64,000 bases of DNA, taken from positions 248,001 through 312,000 of the forward strand of contig NZ_WHUF01000004.1 of NCBI RefSeq assembly GCF_009380165.1, in the 5' to 3' direction. The stretch is from Rugamonas rivuli. GTDB taxonomy: Bacteria; Pseudomonadota; Gammaproteobacteria; Burkholderiales; Burkholderiaceae_D. The position numbers were made by a program, and so were the translations under genes. Under the pieces are notes generated by a model. That model had not been told where the DNA came from. It did not search any database and was given only the letters and a program-made list of their open reading frames with translations. This document shows, one piece after another, positions 1 through 8,632 of this stretch. Within the stretch, counting starts at the first letter, position 1, and the number at the start of each line of letters is the position of its first letter.

Positions 1-179
1 AGGCTCCAATAAAGCGCACGCGGATTTGAGCTTGGCGGTACCGAGTTGTAGGGATTTAATCTCGACGGCGGGTCGAAGTAAGGCGTACACCAGACATAGT
101 GGATCTCGTTATAAAACCACTGGCTGATCTCATAGGCGATCAATGTCACGCATGAATAATAAATGTCCTTGTTGTTCAT
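1..179 (-). CDS. Partial small hypothetical protein (N-terminal 59 residues)
   Basis: This is an open frame running off the left edge. It starts at ATG 177-179 (minus strand) and is preceded by a strong GGAGG ribosome-binding site at 187-191. The visible product begins MNNKDIYYSCVTLIAYEISQ and is rich in Tyr and Trp, with a Pro/Ser/Asn stretch near residues 38-50. There is no signal peptide or membrane segment. I do not recognise the family. It lies about 100 bp downstream of the small gene at 280-705 on the same strand, so the two may be a unit. The good Shine-Dalgarno sequence and unbroken frame support it as a real gene. The function is unknown and the C-terminus is outside the window. Confidence 0.6.
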   Translation of the reverse strand, partial: MNNKDIYYSCVTLIAYEISQWFYNEIHYVWCTPYFDPPSRLNPYNSVPPSSNPRALYWS

Positions 180-279
180 TTCGCCGCCTCCGCCATCGAG
201 CTCCGCAATCCCTGGATGGCAGATGTAGCATGGGGCGGAGGGATACGGTCTGAGCGCATTCAAAGGTGCGCTCGCCTGT

Positions 280-705
280 TCAAGCGTCGCGGTACTCCGC
301 TTCCAGTTCCTCGCGGCGCGGGGTGTCGGCGATGTGCAGGATCAGCGTTTCGCGCAGTTCATGGGCGGGGTGCACGGCGCGGTGCTGGGCGAACCAGAAC
401 GCTTCGCTCAGCTCTTCGTCCTCGTGCGCGGTGACGACCACGAGCTGCTCGTCCGGCACGTCTTCGTAGTTGACGGCTTCCAGGCTGGCGTCCTCGATGG
501 CTTCGCGCCAGGACTCGCATTCCTTCCCCCACGCCAGCGCATACGCGCAACCAGCGGCGACCAGCGCGCGGCTGGTCTCCCACATCGTCATCTCCGCCAC
601 ATCGGCCTCGACCACCAGCACGGCTTTGAATTGCGACAGGCCTTCCAGCGCGGGAAGATCGCTGTCGGGAGTAAGGTGTAAATAGCGGAGGACTGGTTTC
701 TGCAT
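280..705 (-). CDS. Hypothetical protein, DUF7684-like
   Basis: A 141-residue acidic, soluble protein without signal peptide or membrane segment. The middle holds the pattern AYALAWGKECESWREAIEDA followed by a run of Glu and Asp. This resembles the small uncharacterised family I know as DUF7684, but I cannot confirm that by search. The order of predicted strands and helices (VLVVEAD, then a helix, then YALAWG, then LVVVTA) suggests a small alpha/beta fold of Rossmann type. It lies upstream of the partial gene at 1-179 on the same strand. No function can be stated. The start is the first ATG; no clear Shine-Dalgarno sequence is visible before it. Confidence 0.65.
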   Translation of the reverse strand: MQKPVLRYLHLTPDSDLPALEGLSQFKAVLVVEADVAEMTMWETSRALVAAGCAYALAWGKECESWREAIEDASLEAVNYEDVPDEQLVVVTAHEDEELSEAFWFAQHRAVHPAHELRETLILHIADTPRREELEAEYRDA

Positions 706-754
706 GATGGGACCATTGATATCGAGTCCCGAATTTTAACAGGCAGGAGTACTG

Positions 755-1636
755 CTAGCCGAAGCGCGCGGCGTGCACGCCGGCCACGTCCACCCGCACG
801 GCAAACAGCGCGCCGGTCAGCGGGAACTCTTGCAACTGCTCCGGCGTGTTGTCCTCGCGCGCGGTGGTGATGTACAAGGTCTTCAGGTCGTCGCCGCCGA
901 AGGTGCACGAGGCGGGATTACGCACCGGCACGCGTATCGTCTGCAACAACTCGCCATCCGCCGAATAGCGGCAGACGCGGCCACCGCCCCACTGCGCGAT
1001 CCAGACGCAGCCTTCACTATCGACCGTCATGCCATCCGGCGAGCCTTCGCCGTCGCCGAACTGGCGCCACAGCTGCGGCGTGCCCAGCGTACCGTCAGCC
1101 TCCAGCGGATAGGCGTAGGTGCGGCCTTCGTAGCTGTCGGTGTGGTACATGGTGGCGCCGTCATGGCTGAAGGCCGGGCCGTTGCAGATGTGGTAGTCCT
1201 CGTCGGCAACCGTCAGCGACAGGTCGTGGTCCAGGCGGAACAGCTTGCCGATGGCCTGCGCGTAATCGGTGTTGTGCATGGAACCGGCCCAGATGCGGCC
1301 GGCCTGATCGACCTTGGCGTCGTTCATGCGCAGGCCGCTGTCGGCCGGGAACGGACGCGCCAGGTATTCGATGCGCAGCTCGGGTTCCAGCCACACGCGG
1401 GCGATGCCGTCGCGCAGGCCGGCCATGAAGCCGTCGCCGTCGCGGCGCGCGATCAGCCAGCAGATGTAATCCGGCATGGCCCAGCTGAGGCGCTGGCCGC
1501 TGGCCGCGTCCAGCGCGTGCAGGTTCTGGCTTTTCAGGTCGACGAAGTACAGCCGATTTTGTTCCGCCACCCACAGCGGGCCTTCGCCCAGTTGCGCGCG
1601 GACTTCCCAGATACATTGCACTTCATGCTGACTCAT
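755..1636 (-). CDS. SMP-30/gluconolactonase family sugar lactonase
   Basis: A 293-residue protein of the SMP-30/gluconolaconase/LRE family, a six-bladed propeller that hydrolyses sugar lactones with one divalent metal. The hallmark N-terminal LGEGPLWV (the Glu is a metal ligand) is followed by the later [20 protein letters not shown] with the conserved Asp. Family length is 290-300, which fits. I chose ATG 1634-1636 because GGAG lies 8 bases upstream. A longer in-frame ATG at 1667-1669 overlaps the dgoA stop and is a possible alternative. It is the third gene of dgoK-dgoA-lactonase, so galactono-lactone opening ahead of the De Ley-Doudoroff route is the likely role. That substrate is inferred from context. 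Confidence 0.85.
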   Translation of the reverse strand: MSQHEVQCIWEVRAQLGEGPLWVAEQNRLYFVDLKSQNLHALDAASGQRLSWAMPDYICWLIARRDGDGFMAGLRDGIARVWLEPELRIEYLARPFPADSGLRMNDAKVDQAGRIWAGSMHNTDYAQAIGKLFRLDHDLSLTVADEDYHICNGPAFSHDGATMYHTDSYEGRTYAYPLEADGTLGTPQLWRQFGDGEGSPDGMTVDSEGCVWIAQWGGGRVCRYSADGELLQTIRVPVRNPASCTFGGDDLKTLYITTAREDNTPEQLQEFPLTGALFAVRVDVAGVHAARFG

Positions 1637-1665
1637 CAAATTTACTCCGAATGTCGAATCCGCCA

Positions 1666-2286
1666 TCATACGGCCAATGCGCGCCACTTGCTCACGTAAG
1701 CGGCGGCGCGCTGGCCCAGTTCGTCCAGGCTCACGCCCGGCGTGTACAACTGGCCGCCGATGCCGAAGCCGGTGGCGCCTGCGCGCACCCAGCCTTCCAT
1801 ATTGTCCGGCGTGATGCCGCCGACCGGCCACATCGGCGTACCGGCGGGCACCACGCTGTTGAAGGCCTTCAGGCCGTTGTGGCCGACCATGTCGGCCGGG
1901 AACAGCTTGAGCGCATGGGCGCCGGCATCAAGCGCGGCAAACGCTTCGGTCGGCGTGGCGACGCCGGGCGCGCAATACATGCCCAGGTCGGCAGCGCGGC
2001 GGATCGCGGCGGGATTGCAGTTCGGCGAAACCAGCAGGCGGCCACCCGCTTCATACACCGCCTCGACGTGGCCGACGTTGAGCATGGTGCCGCCGCCGAT
2101 CAGCGTGTCCGGCAGTTGTTCCTTGACCAGCGCGGCGATGCATTCGATGGCGCCGGGCCGGTTCAGCGGCACTTCCAGCGCACGGAAGCCGGCCTGGTGC
2201 AACACCTTGCCGACGGCGACCGCCTCCGCAGGTTGCAGGCCGCGCAGGATGGCGACCAGCGGGACGGTTGGATGGGATGGAGTCAT
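1666..2286 (-). CDS. dgoA: 2-dehydro-3-deoxy-6-phosphogalactonate aldolase
   Basis: A 206-residue class I aldolase of the KDPG/KDPGal family. It cleaves 2-keto-3-deoxy-6-phosphogalactonate to pyruvate and glyceraldehyde-3-phosphate in the cytoplasm. Diagnostic segments are VAILRGLQP with the family's N-terminal Arg, LEVPLNRPGA with the Glu, the GGGTMLN loop, and ALKLFPAD with the Schiff-base Lys. WPVGGITPDNM near the C-terminus binds phosphate. Length is normal. The start at ATG 2284-2286 is two bases after the dgoK stop, so translation is probably coupled. Its own stop overlaps an alternative ATG of the lactonase. No galactonate dehydratase (dgoD) is present in the window, so the pathway is incomplete here. 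Confidence 0.93.
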   Translation of the reverse strand: MTPSHPTVPLVAILRGLQPAEAVAVGKVLHQAGFRALEVPLNRPGAIECIAALVKEQLPDTLIGGGTMLNVGHVEAVYEAGGRLLVSPNCNPAAIRRAADLGMYCAPGVATPTEAFAALDAGAHALKLFPADMVGHNGLKAFNSVVPAGTPMWPVGGITPDNMEGWVRAGATGFGIGGQLYTPGVSLDELGQRAAAYVSKWRALAV

Positions 2287-2288
2287 GT

Positions 2289-3203
2289 TCAAGCCTGGTT
2301 GATGAATTGGGAAATCGCGGTGCAATACACACGATGGGGATCGAGCACCTCGCACTGCAAGCCGAAGTGTGCGGCGGCCACGGCATAGCGGGCGGCCAGC
2401 GCCGGCGAGCCGATGACGGTGATGCGGGCAGCTCCGCCGGCCTCGGCCTGTTTCAGCGCGCTGGCGGCGGCGGAGAATTCTGCGCCAATCAGCAAGCCGC
2501 TGACCACGGCCGGAGCCTGCGCGGCCGGTGCGCTGCGCGAGACCACGCCGGCCCGCACGCGGAACAGCGTATTCGACAAGGGTTCATTGCGGCCGGCCTG
2601 GCTCAGGCCGATGGCATAGCCTTCCGCGTCCGAGGCATCGCCGCCCATCATGGACGACAGCGTACCGCCCGCCGACAGCATGGCGAACAGTTCGCCGGTC
2701 ATGTAGGTGGACAGCGACTGGATCAAGCCGTCGCGCAGCAGCACCCATTTGCTGTGGGTGCCGGGCAGCACCAGCCAGCCGTCGCGATGGCCGAGCGCGA
2801 CAGCGCCCAGCAACTGGGTCTCCTCGCCGCGCATGACATCGACGGCGTCGCCGCTGCGGTAGCAATAGCCGGGGACGATGCGGCAGCGGCCGGCCCAGTC
2901 GGCATCAGCCACCGGTACCAAATGGACGGGCAGGCGCTGCAAGGGCACGGCGCTGTCCAGATAGGGAACCTCCTGCCAGCCCGAAGCGCTGCCGACCATG
3001 CCGGACATGATCACCGGCACATCCGGGCCCACGCCCATGGTCGCCAGCAATCCGGCCAGCGAAGCGCCGAAACGCTCGCGGCCGCCGACCGCCAGCATGC
3101 CCTGTCCATCCTCGTGCTCGGCCAGGCAGGCGCCGTGTTCGTCGATCAGATAGGCGCGACGGTTGCTCGTGCCCCAGTCTATCCCCAGTATTTTTTTGTC
3201 CAC
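2289..3203 (-). CDS. dgoK: 2-dehydro-3-deoxygalactonokinase
   Basis: A sugar-acid kinase of the ASKHA fold, about 304 residues. It phosphorylates 2-keto-3-deoxygalactonate at C6, giving the DgoA substrate. The phosphate-binding segment ILGIDWGTSNRRAYLID lies at the N-terminus; later LPGTHSKWV and the C-terminal VIGSPALAARYA match DgoK. I prefer a GTG start at 3201-3203 because AAGGA lies 7 bases upstream. An upstream in-frame ATG at 3231-3233 would add ten residues but has no Shine-Dalgarno sequence. It is the first gene of the dgoK-dgoA-lactonase operon. No dedicated regulator is adjacent. Confidence 0.9.
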   Translation of the reverse strand: MDKKILGIDWGTSNRRAYLIDEHGACLAEHEDGQGMLAVGGRERFGASLAGLLATMGVGPDVPVIMSGMVGSASGWQEVPYLDSAVPLQRLPVHLVPVADADWAGRCRIVPGYCYRSGDAVDVMRGEETQLLGAVALGHRDGWLVLPGTHSKWVLLRDGLIQSLSTYMTGELFAMLSAGGTLSSMMGGDASDAEGYAIGLSQAGRNEPLSNTLFRVRAGVVSRSAPAAQAPAVVSGLLIGAEFSAAASALKQAEAGGAARITVIGSPALAARYAVAAAHFGLQCEVLDPHRVYCTAISQFINQA

Positions 3204-3386
3204 TATGCAGTCCTTAACTGATACTGCCGTCATGGTACGAAAAAGCCGGCCCCGCCTCCAATGAATTATCTCGCCCGACTAATATCAAAAAGATATAGCC
3301 AGAGGCCGCTGAGGCCGGTAAAAGTTGCCCCTTAGATGCCTTTGGTTTAGTATGACCGCAACAAAATTGCCCAGGCCTCCCCGTTT

Positions 3387-3962
3387 ATGGAATCTCGCAC
3401 CCCGTCCACCCGAAATCTGTTCATTGCAGGCGCCGTTGCCGGTGTGTTGCTGCTGGGCGGGGGTGTCTATTTCGCCAACATGACGCCGGCTGAATCGCAG
3501 GTCTTGCCGGCCCAGGCCAAGCTGCCGGCCAGCGCCAGCGGATCGGCGTCGGCTTCGGCGCCCGCTGCGGCGACGGCCGCGCCGCGTGCCGCCGTCAATG
3601 CGGCGCAGCCGGCTTCGGCCGAGGTGCAGCATCTGCGTACCAAGGAACAGGCCGCCGCTGCCTTGATGGCGCTGCCGGAACTGCAAGCCTGGTCGGCCAT
3701 CGTGGAGAAAAACTCGGGTGGAAAATCGCACGGGGCTCTGATCGAATACGACCCGGCCCCGCGCAAGCTGAACGGCAAGAGCTACTGGCAGTTCAGCTTT
3801 GTGGAAAACAGCAGCGATGCGGCGCAGCGCTGGGAAAGCTTCCTGGTTTCGTCGAGCGACGAGGAAATCCTGGTGGAAGACGCCAGCACCGACGAAGTCA
3901 TCAGCCTGGCGCGCTGGCGCCGTGAAAAACACCCCGCCAAGCGCACCGGCATCGACGGTTAA
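3387..3962 (+). CDS. Hypothetical membrane-anchored protein
   Basis: A 191-residue protein with one N-terminal hydrophobic segment (about residues 12-30), which acts as an anchor or uncleaved signal. A low-complexity Ala/Ser/Pro linker follows at about 40-78. The C-terminal soluble domain (about 80-180) contains LPELQAWSAIVEKN, then YWQFSFVEN and WESFLVSS. This looks like a small periplasmic alpha/beta domain of the kind found in many Burkholderiales hypotheticals. I do not recognise a named family. Its stop codon shares the TTAA at 3959-3962 with the convergent MFS gene. No clear Shine-Dalgarno sequence precedes the ATG. The function is unknown. Confidence 0.75.
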   Translation: MESRTPSTRNLFIAGAVAGVLLLGGGVYFANMTPAESQVLPAQAKLPASASGSASASAPAAATAAPRAAVNAAQPASAEVQHLRTKEQAAAALMALPELQAWSAIVEKNSGGKSHGALIEYDPAPRKLNGKSYWQFSFVENSSDAAQRWESFLVSSSDEEILVEDASTDEVISLARWRREKHPAKRTGIDG

Positions 3963-5215
3963 GCGACTTTAGCTTCCACCACCGGCGCGGCCTTCGCGGC
4001 TGCGCCCACCTGCCCTATCCACAGTACCGAGAACAAGGTCAGTCCGGCTGCGATCCAGCCGTTCAGGCCGTAGCCGACGATATGGCCGGCCGCATCGGTA
4101 TGCAGCGTCAAGCCGCCCAGCAGCGCACCGACACCACTACCCACTTGCTGTATCGCCGAGTTGGAACTGAGGAAGGCGCCACGCTTGGCCGGATCCGGCA
4201 CCGTCGTCATCAGGGCTTGCATCGGGATGTTACGTCCCGAAATGGCCGTCATGAAGAACGGGAAGAACAGGATCACAGCCACCAGCGGCATCACCGGCAT
4301 GTGCGTCATGAACATCATCGGCAGGATCGAGAACAGCGCGATGTAGCGATACACGCGGTGCGCGCCGACGCGGTCCGACCATTTGCCTATCATGCGCGCG
4401 CTGAACAGCGTGGCCACGCCGCCGGCCAGATACACAAAGGTGATCTCGGCCGGCTGCACGCCGATGTTACTGACCAGCACAGGCGAGATGAAGGGAATCA
4501 CCAGCATGCCCGTCATCATGTTGATGCCAGACAGCAGGAAGGCCTTCAGATGGCCGGGCACGCGGTACAGGCCGACCAGGTTCGGCAGCACTTCGGACAG
4601 CGGCACGCGCCGCGTCAAATGGCCGTTCAGCGATGGCAGCACGCGCCAGGCGGCGAACCAGATCAGCAGCGAGAACACCACGAGCAGATAAAACGGCGAA
4701 GCCCAGCCGTAGTGCGCGGCCAGCATCACGCCGGTCGGCACGCCGGCCACGGCGGCCAGGCTGAACGAGGTCATCACGATGCCGGTGGCTGCACCGCGCC
4801 GGTGGACAGGAATCAGGTCGCCGATGATGGCCATGATGATGGAGGCCAGCACGCCGCCGGTCAGCCCGGCAAACGCGCGCGACAGCACCAGCACATGGAA
4901 GTTGGGCGCCACCGCGCAAGCCAGGTTGGACAAGGTGAACAGCGCGAACATCGCCAGCAGCAGGCGCTTGCGGTCGAAGCGGTCGATATACATCGAGGCC
5001 AGCAGGCCGGACAGGCCAGCGCACCACGCGTAGGCCGACACCGCGCCGGACACGGCAGCAGGCTCGATGGAGAAGGCGCGCATCAACTGCGGCGCCAGCG
5101 GCATCATCACCATGAAGTCCATGATGACGGTGAACTGCGTCAGCGCCAGCAGCCACAGCACGATGCGCTCGCGGGCTTCCGGCAGCGGCAGGGTCAGAGG
5201 GGAATTTGCTTGCAT
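3959..5215 (-). CDS. MFS transporter, DHA1-like efflux pump
   Basis: A 418-residue major facilitator protein with about 12 hydrophobic segments. It has the motif A region YIDRFDRKRLLL after TM2, LSRAFAGLTGGVLASII as TM4/5, and HRRGAATGIVMTSFSLAAVAGVPTG as the motif C-like antiporter segment of drug:H+ antiporter-1 carriers. It should sit in the inner membrane and export a small molecule or drug; the substrate cannot be read from sequence. The ATG at 5213-5215 has GGGAG nine bases upstream. It follows the PadR gene by 26 bp on the same strand, so it is probably the repressed partner. Its stop overlaps that of the convergent gene at 3387. Confidence 0.88.
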   Translation of the reverse strand: MQANSPLTLPLPEARERIVLWLLALTQFTVIMDFMVMMPLAPQLMRAFSIEPAAVSGAVSAYAWCAGLSGLLASMYIDRFDRKRLLLAMFALFTLSNLACAVAPNFHVLVLSRAFAGLTGGVLASIIMAIIGDLIPVHRRGAATGIVMTSFSLAAVAGVPTGVMLAAHYGWASPFYLLVVFSLLIWFAAWRVLPSLNGHLTRRVPLSEVLPNLVGLYRVPGHLKAFLLSGINMMTGMLVIPFISPVLVSNIGVQPAEITFVYLAGGVATLFSARMIGKWSDRVGAHRVYRYIALFSILPMMFMTHMPVMPLVAVILFFPFFMTAISGRNIPMQALMTTVPDPAKRGAFLSSNSAIQQVGSGVGALLGGLTLHTDAAGHIVGYGLNGWIAAGLTLFSVLWIGQVGAAAKAAPVVEAKVA

Positions 5216-5241
5216 ATTATTGTGCTCCCTTCGTGCGCCGG

Positions 5242-5775
5242 TTAATCCAGCGCCAGGATTTCGGCGGTGGTGCGGCGCAGGATGGCGCGTATCAGCTCCA
5301 GCTTGGCTGCGCTGGGATGGTTCTCCTGCCCCTGCGCGATCACGGCGTGCTTGAGCTCATGCATGATGGTGCGCAGGTCGTCGCGCGACTCGGCCGGATC
5401 GCTCATGCGGGCCACGATGGCGTCGACGAACTGGCGGTTCTCGGCCAGGAAGGCCTCGCCTTCGGGCGTGATGGTGTGCAGCTTCTTGTTGCCGTCGGCG
5501 GTGGCGACCACATGGCCCATGTCCAGCAGCATCGACAGCAGCGGATAGATGGCGCCCGGGCTGGGCGTGTAGCCGCCGCCGGAACGCTGCTCCAGCTCCT
5601 TGATGATTTCATAGCCGTGGCGCGGCTTTTCGGCGATCAGCTGCAGCACGATGTAGCGCATGGCGCCGGCGTCGAACATCTTCGGACCACGGCCACGGCC
5701 GCCACCGCCGCGATGGTGGTGATGGTCGCCATGCGTGGCGTGATGGCGGTGTTGGTGATGTAGAAATCTAAACAT
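5242..5775 (-). CDS. PadR-family repressor with His-rich N-terminus (YqjI-like)
   Basis: A 177-residue PadR winged-helix regulator. The core starts at FDAGAMRYIVLQLIAEKPRHGYEIIKELE and continues through YTPSPGAIYPLLSMLLDMGHV (recognition helix and wing), ending in a C-terminal dimerisation helix. Before it lies a tail with ten His in about sixteen residues (positions 6-21), then a Gly/Arg linker. The same architecture occurs in E. coli YqjI, which is known to respond to nickel through its His/Cys-rich extension, so metal sensing is a reasonable inference. The start ATG 5773-5775 has AAGGAG six bases upstream. It probably represses itself and the MFS gene 26 bp downstream through the inverted repeat at 5797-5835. 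Confidence 0.87.
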   Translation of the reverse strand: MFRFLHHQHRHHATHGDHHHHRGGGGRGRGPKMFDAGAMRYIVLQLIAEKPRHGYEIIKELEQRSGGGYTPSPGAIYPLLSMLLDMGHVVATADGNKKLHTITPEGEAFLAENRQFVDAIVARMSDPAESRDDLRTIMHELKHAVIAQGQENHPSAAKLELIRAILRRTTAEILALD

Positions 5776-5796
5776 TCTCGAACTCCTTACGATATG

Positions 5797-5835
5797 ATAA
5801 GTTAAGATATAACTTATTGAGATATATCTTAACTT
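5797..5835. promoter_or_regulatory. Nested inverted repeats, candidate PadR operator
   Basis: A perfect 13-bp inverted repeat, AAGTTAAGATATA (5799-5811) against its complement (5823-5835), has an 11-bp spacer. A second one, ATAAGTT (5797-5803) against AACTTAT (5811-5817), is nested in it. The AT-rich block stands out from the GC-rich surroundings. It sits 22 bp upstream of the PadR start and 81 bp before the divergent MerR gene. PadR proteins usually bind such dyads and autoregulate, so this is the likely operator. Binding is inferred. Confidence 0.6.
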
Positions 5836-5915
5836 GTTTACGGAAGAGTTCAAGGACTTTTTTGTATAATTTTTGTGCTTGACCTTCACGCCACGTCAGA
5901 GTTCACCATCCGTCC

Positions 5916-6662
5916 ATGCTCACAGTAAAACAACTTTCCAAGCTGACCGGCGTCACCACCCGGACCCTGCACTACTACGACGAGATCGGCTTGCTGAAGC
6001 CATCGCGCGTCGGCGACAACGGTTATCGCTACTACGGCGAGGCGGCGCAGTTGCGCTTGCAGCAGATCCTGTTCTACCGGGAGCTGGACGTGCCGCTGGC
6101 CGAGATACGCAAGCTGATGGACCGGGACGATTTCGATGTCATGGCGGCCCTGCTCAGTCACAAGGAAGCGTTGCGCAATCAAAGCGAGCGGCTGCAAGGC
6201 CTGATTGCGACTGTGGACAACACCATCCTCCACTTGCAAGGAAAGCAGATCATGAACAGCGAAGGTTTATTCTCGGGCTTGAACAAGCCGGAGCAGCAGG
6301 CATATGCGCAGGAAGCGGAGCAGCGTTACGACGCCGCCACCGTCAAGGCGTCCAACAAACAATGGGGTGCGTACAGCAAGGCCAAGCAGGACGCCATCAT
6401 GGCGGAAGGGAATACTGTTTATACCGATATGGTCGCGGCCATGCCGCAGGGAGCGGACAGCGCCGCGGTGCAGGCCATCGTGCAGCGCTGGCGGGATCAT
6501 ATGGAGTATTTCTGGGTGCCGCAGGTGGAGCAGCTGACCGGCCTGGCCGCCATCTACTCCGAGGATCCGCGCTTCAAAGCCAACTTCGACAAGATCCATC
6601 CCGAGCTGGCGACGTTCATGCTGCACGCGGTGCAGCACTACGTCGCCCAGCTGCGGACTTAG
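5916..6662 (+). CDS. MerR-family regulator with TipAS-like ligand domain
   Basis: A 248-residue MerR activator. The N-terminal winged helix (residues 1-75) reads LTVKQLSKLTGVTTRTLHYYDEIGLL and NGYRYYGEAAQLRLQQIL. A coiled dimerisation helix follows to about 115. The C-terminal part (about 120-248) matches the globin-like TipAS antibiotic-binding domain, with the repeated WGAYSKAKQDAIMAE and HPELATFMLHAV. TipA proteins switch on promoters when they bind peptide antibiotics or other amphipathic ligands. It is divergent from the PadR-MFS operon and could act on it from the shared 140-bp spacer. Its TAG stop overlaps the stop of the convergent glucokinase fusion. Confidence 0.87.
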   Translation: MLTVKQLSKLTGVTTRTLHYYDEIGLLKPSRVGDNGYRYYGEAAQLRLQQILFYRELDVPLAEIRKLMDRDDFDVMAALLSHKEALRNQSERLQGLIATVDNTILHLQGKQIMNSEGLFSGLNKPEQQAYAQEAEQRYDAATVKASNKQWGAYSKAKQDAIMAEGNTVYTDMVAAMPQGADSAAVQAIVQRWRDHMEYFWVPQVEQLTGLAAIYSEDPRFKANFDKIHPELATFMLHAVQHYVAQLRT

Positions 6663-8533
6663 CTGTCGAGGTGGGAGATCAGCAGGCGGCGATTGTCGTC
6701 GCCTGTGGCGGCTTTGTGTTCGACCACCAGGCGCGAGTTCTGGCTGTCCAGCGAGATGCCGACCGACAGGATGTCGATCAACAGCAGTTGCAGGATGCGC
6801 GAAATCATCGACAGGAAGGTCGTGCTGTCCTCGCTGTGATCGACCGCCAGGCAAACGCTGGCCTTCTTGGCCAACGGCGAGTTGCTCGACGTGATGGCGA
6901 TGACATCCGCCCCCGCCGCGCGCGCCGCATCTACGGCCGCCAGCAGATCCGGCAGCTTGCCGGAATTGGAAATGGCAATCACCACATCGCCCGGATTCAA
7001 CAGCTCGGCCGCCAGCGTCAGCAGATGCGAATCGCCATACGCCGAAGTCGGAATACGGAAGCGGAAGAATTTGTGCTGGCCATCCAGCGCCACCACCCGC
7101 GAGTTACCCATCGCGTAGAACTCGACCCGCTTGGCCTTGGCCACCAGGGCAATCGCCTTGTCCAGCGAACGCACGTCCAGCTGGTCGCGGAATTTCAGAA
7201 TCGCGGAAACAGTATTATCGATAACCTTGGCGCTCAGATCATGCGTGCTGTCGCTGACGCGCACCTGGCTGTGGCGCACGGGAATCGCACCGGTCAGGCT
7301 GCTGGCGAACTTCAGCTTGAAATCGGCTAGACCGAGGAAACCCAGCGAACGGCAGAAACGGATCACGGTCGGCTGGCTCACTTCGGCCAGGCGGGCGATG
7401 TCGGCGATCGGCTCGTTCAGCACCAGGCGCGGCTGCTCCAGCACCAGCTGCGCCACGCGCTGCTCGGCCGGGGTCAGCTCGTGCTGCAAATGCTGCACGC
7501 GCTCCATCAAGGTATTGGCGCCGCTGCGTCCACGCAAGTGCTCGGACAGAATCGTCGCCACGCCATAAAACGCCGGGTTCGGCGTGGTAATCACATAGGT
7601 CGGAATCTCCGACAGATAACTGGTGAAACGGCCCTTGGCTTCAAAGCGCGTGCGGAACGGCGACGAGGCGAACCACTCGCCCATGCGCGGCACGATGCCG
7701 CCGCCGATAAACATGCCGCCGAAAGCGCCCAAGGTCACGGCCAGGTTGGCGGTGGCGCCGCCCAGCATCGCGCAGAAGCATTCCAGCACTTCCAGGCACA
7801 GCGGATCCTTGTCGGTCAGCGCGCCGGCCATGATCTCCTGCGACGTCAGGTCGCGCACCTGGCGGCCGTTGCGCTTGGCGATGGCGCGGTAGATGATCTC
7901 CATGCCGGGGCCGGAAATCAGGCGCTCGGTCGATACGTGCGACCAGGTCTGCCAGGCGTACTGCAAAATCGAATATTCGCGCTCGTCGGCCGGCGCGAAG
8001 TTGGTGTGGCCGCCTTCCGAACCCAGCGTGACGAAACCGTCGACGGTCGGAATCACGCCCGACACACCGAGGCCGGTACCAGGCCCCAGCACGCCGATCA
8101 CGGAATTGGACGCCGGCTTGCCGCCGCCCACCTGCATCAGGTCGGACGGCTTCAGGCCCGGCAGCGACATCGCCAGCGCGGTAAAGTCGTTCACCACCAG
8201 CAGCGTGTGCAGGCCCAGCGCGCGGCGCACTTCGTCGGTGGAGAATTCCCAGTCGCGATTGGTCATGCGCACGTGGTCGCCGCTGACCGGATTGGCCACC
8301 GCCAGCGCGGCGTGGTTCAGCGTGATATCGGAATGGTCCGACAGGTAGGAGCGCAACATCGCGACGATGTCTGTGTAGTCATCGCACTTGAGCACGCGCA
8401 CTGCGCGGAACTCGCCGGGGGCGGTCTGCAATGCGAAGCGGGCGTGGGTGGCGCCGATGTCTGCCAGCAGGCGCGGGCCGTCGGCAAAGGCGGTACGGTT
8501 CAGTTTTTGATCCACTTCAGCTTGTTTCATCAT
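6659..8533 (-). CDS. glk: Bifunctional glucokinase / HexR-like RpiR regulator fusion
   Basis: About 624 residues in two parts. Residues 1-330 are a ROK-unrelated bacterial glucokinase (PF02685 type) with LLADIGATHARFAL for ATP, VVNDFTALA with the catalytic Asp, GVLGPGTGLGVSG, and the SEGGH glucose site. Residues 345-615 are an RpiR regulator: helix-turn-helix IADIARLAEVSQPTVIRFCR with GFLGLADFKLKFASSL, then a SIS sugar-phosphate domain with FYAMGNSRVVA and IAISNSGK. The second half is closest in wording to HexR, including HKFFRFRIP. The fusion is known in Burkholderiales. The start is uncertain: ATG 8531-8533 lacks a clear Shine-Dalgarno sequence, and alternatives are 8530 and 8563. It follows aglA by about 100 bp. 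It phosphorylates glucose from maltodextrin and may repress the local operons. Confidence 0.93.
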   Translation of the reverse strand: MMKQAEVDQKLNRTAFADGPRLLADIGATHARFALQTAPGEFRAVRVLKCDDYTDIVAMLRSYLSDHSDITLNHAALAVANPVSGDHVRMTNRDWEFSTDEVRRALGLHTLLVVNDFTALAMSLPGLKPSDLMQVGGGKPASNSVIGVLGPGTGLGVSGVIPTVDGFVTLGSEGGHTNFAPADEREYSILQYAWQTWSHVSTERLISGPGMEIIYRAIAKRNGRQVRDLTSQEIMAGALTDKDPLCLEVLECFCAMLGGATANLAVTLGAFGGMFIGGGIVPRMGEWFASSPFRTRFEAKGRFTSYLSEIPTYVITTPNPAFYGVATILSEHLRGRSGANTLMERVQHLQHELTPAEQRVAQLVLEQPRLVLNEPIADIARLAEVSQPTVIRFCRSLGFLGLADFKLKFASSLTGAIPVRHSQVRVSDSTHDLSAKVIDNTVSAILKFRDQLDVRSLDKAIALVAKAKRVEFYAMGNSRVVALDGQHKFFRFRIPTSAYGDSHLLTLAAELLNPGDVVIAISNSGKLPDLLAAVDAARAAGADVIAITSSNSPLAKKASVCLAVDHSEDSTTFLSMISRILQLLLIDILSVGISLDSQNSRLVVEHKAATGDDNRRLLISHLDS

Positions 8534-8632
8534 CGATTCAGTCAAAACAGTAGGCGGAAGCATACCCGAAATACCAGATGTTAAGAAGGAAACGATGCGA
8601 AAAGGTATCGCTTCCCTCTCACTACGCCTCCC

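Noticed and set aside
5873..7330. A 485-codon plus-strand frame across the MerR gene into the glucokinase fusion
   Set aside because: It crosses two convergent genes with convincing domains and is a frame-shifted shadow.
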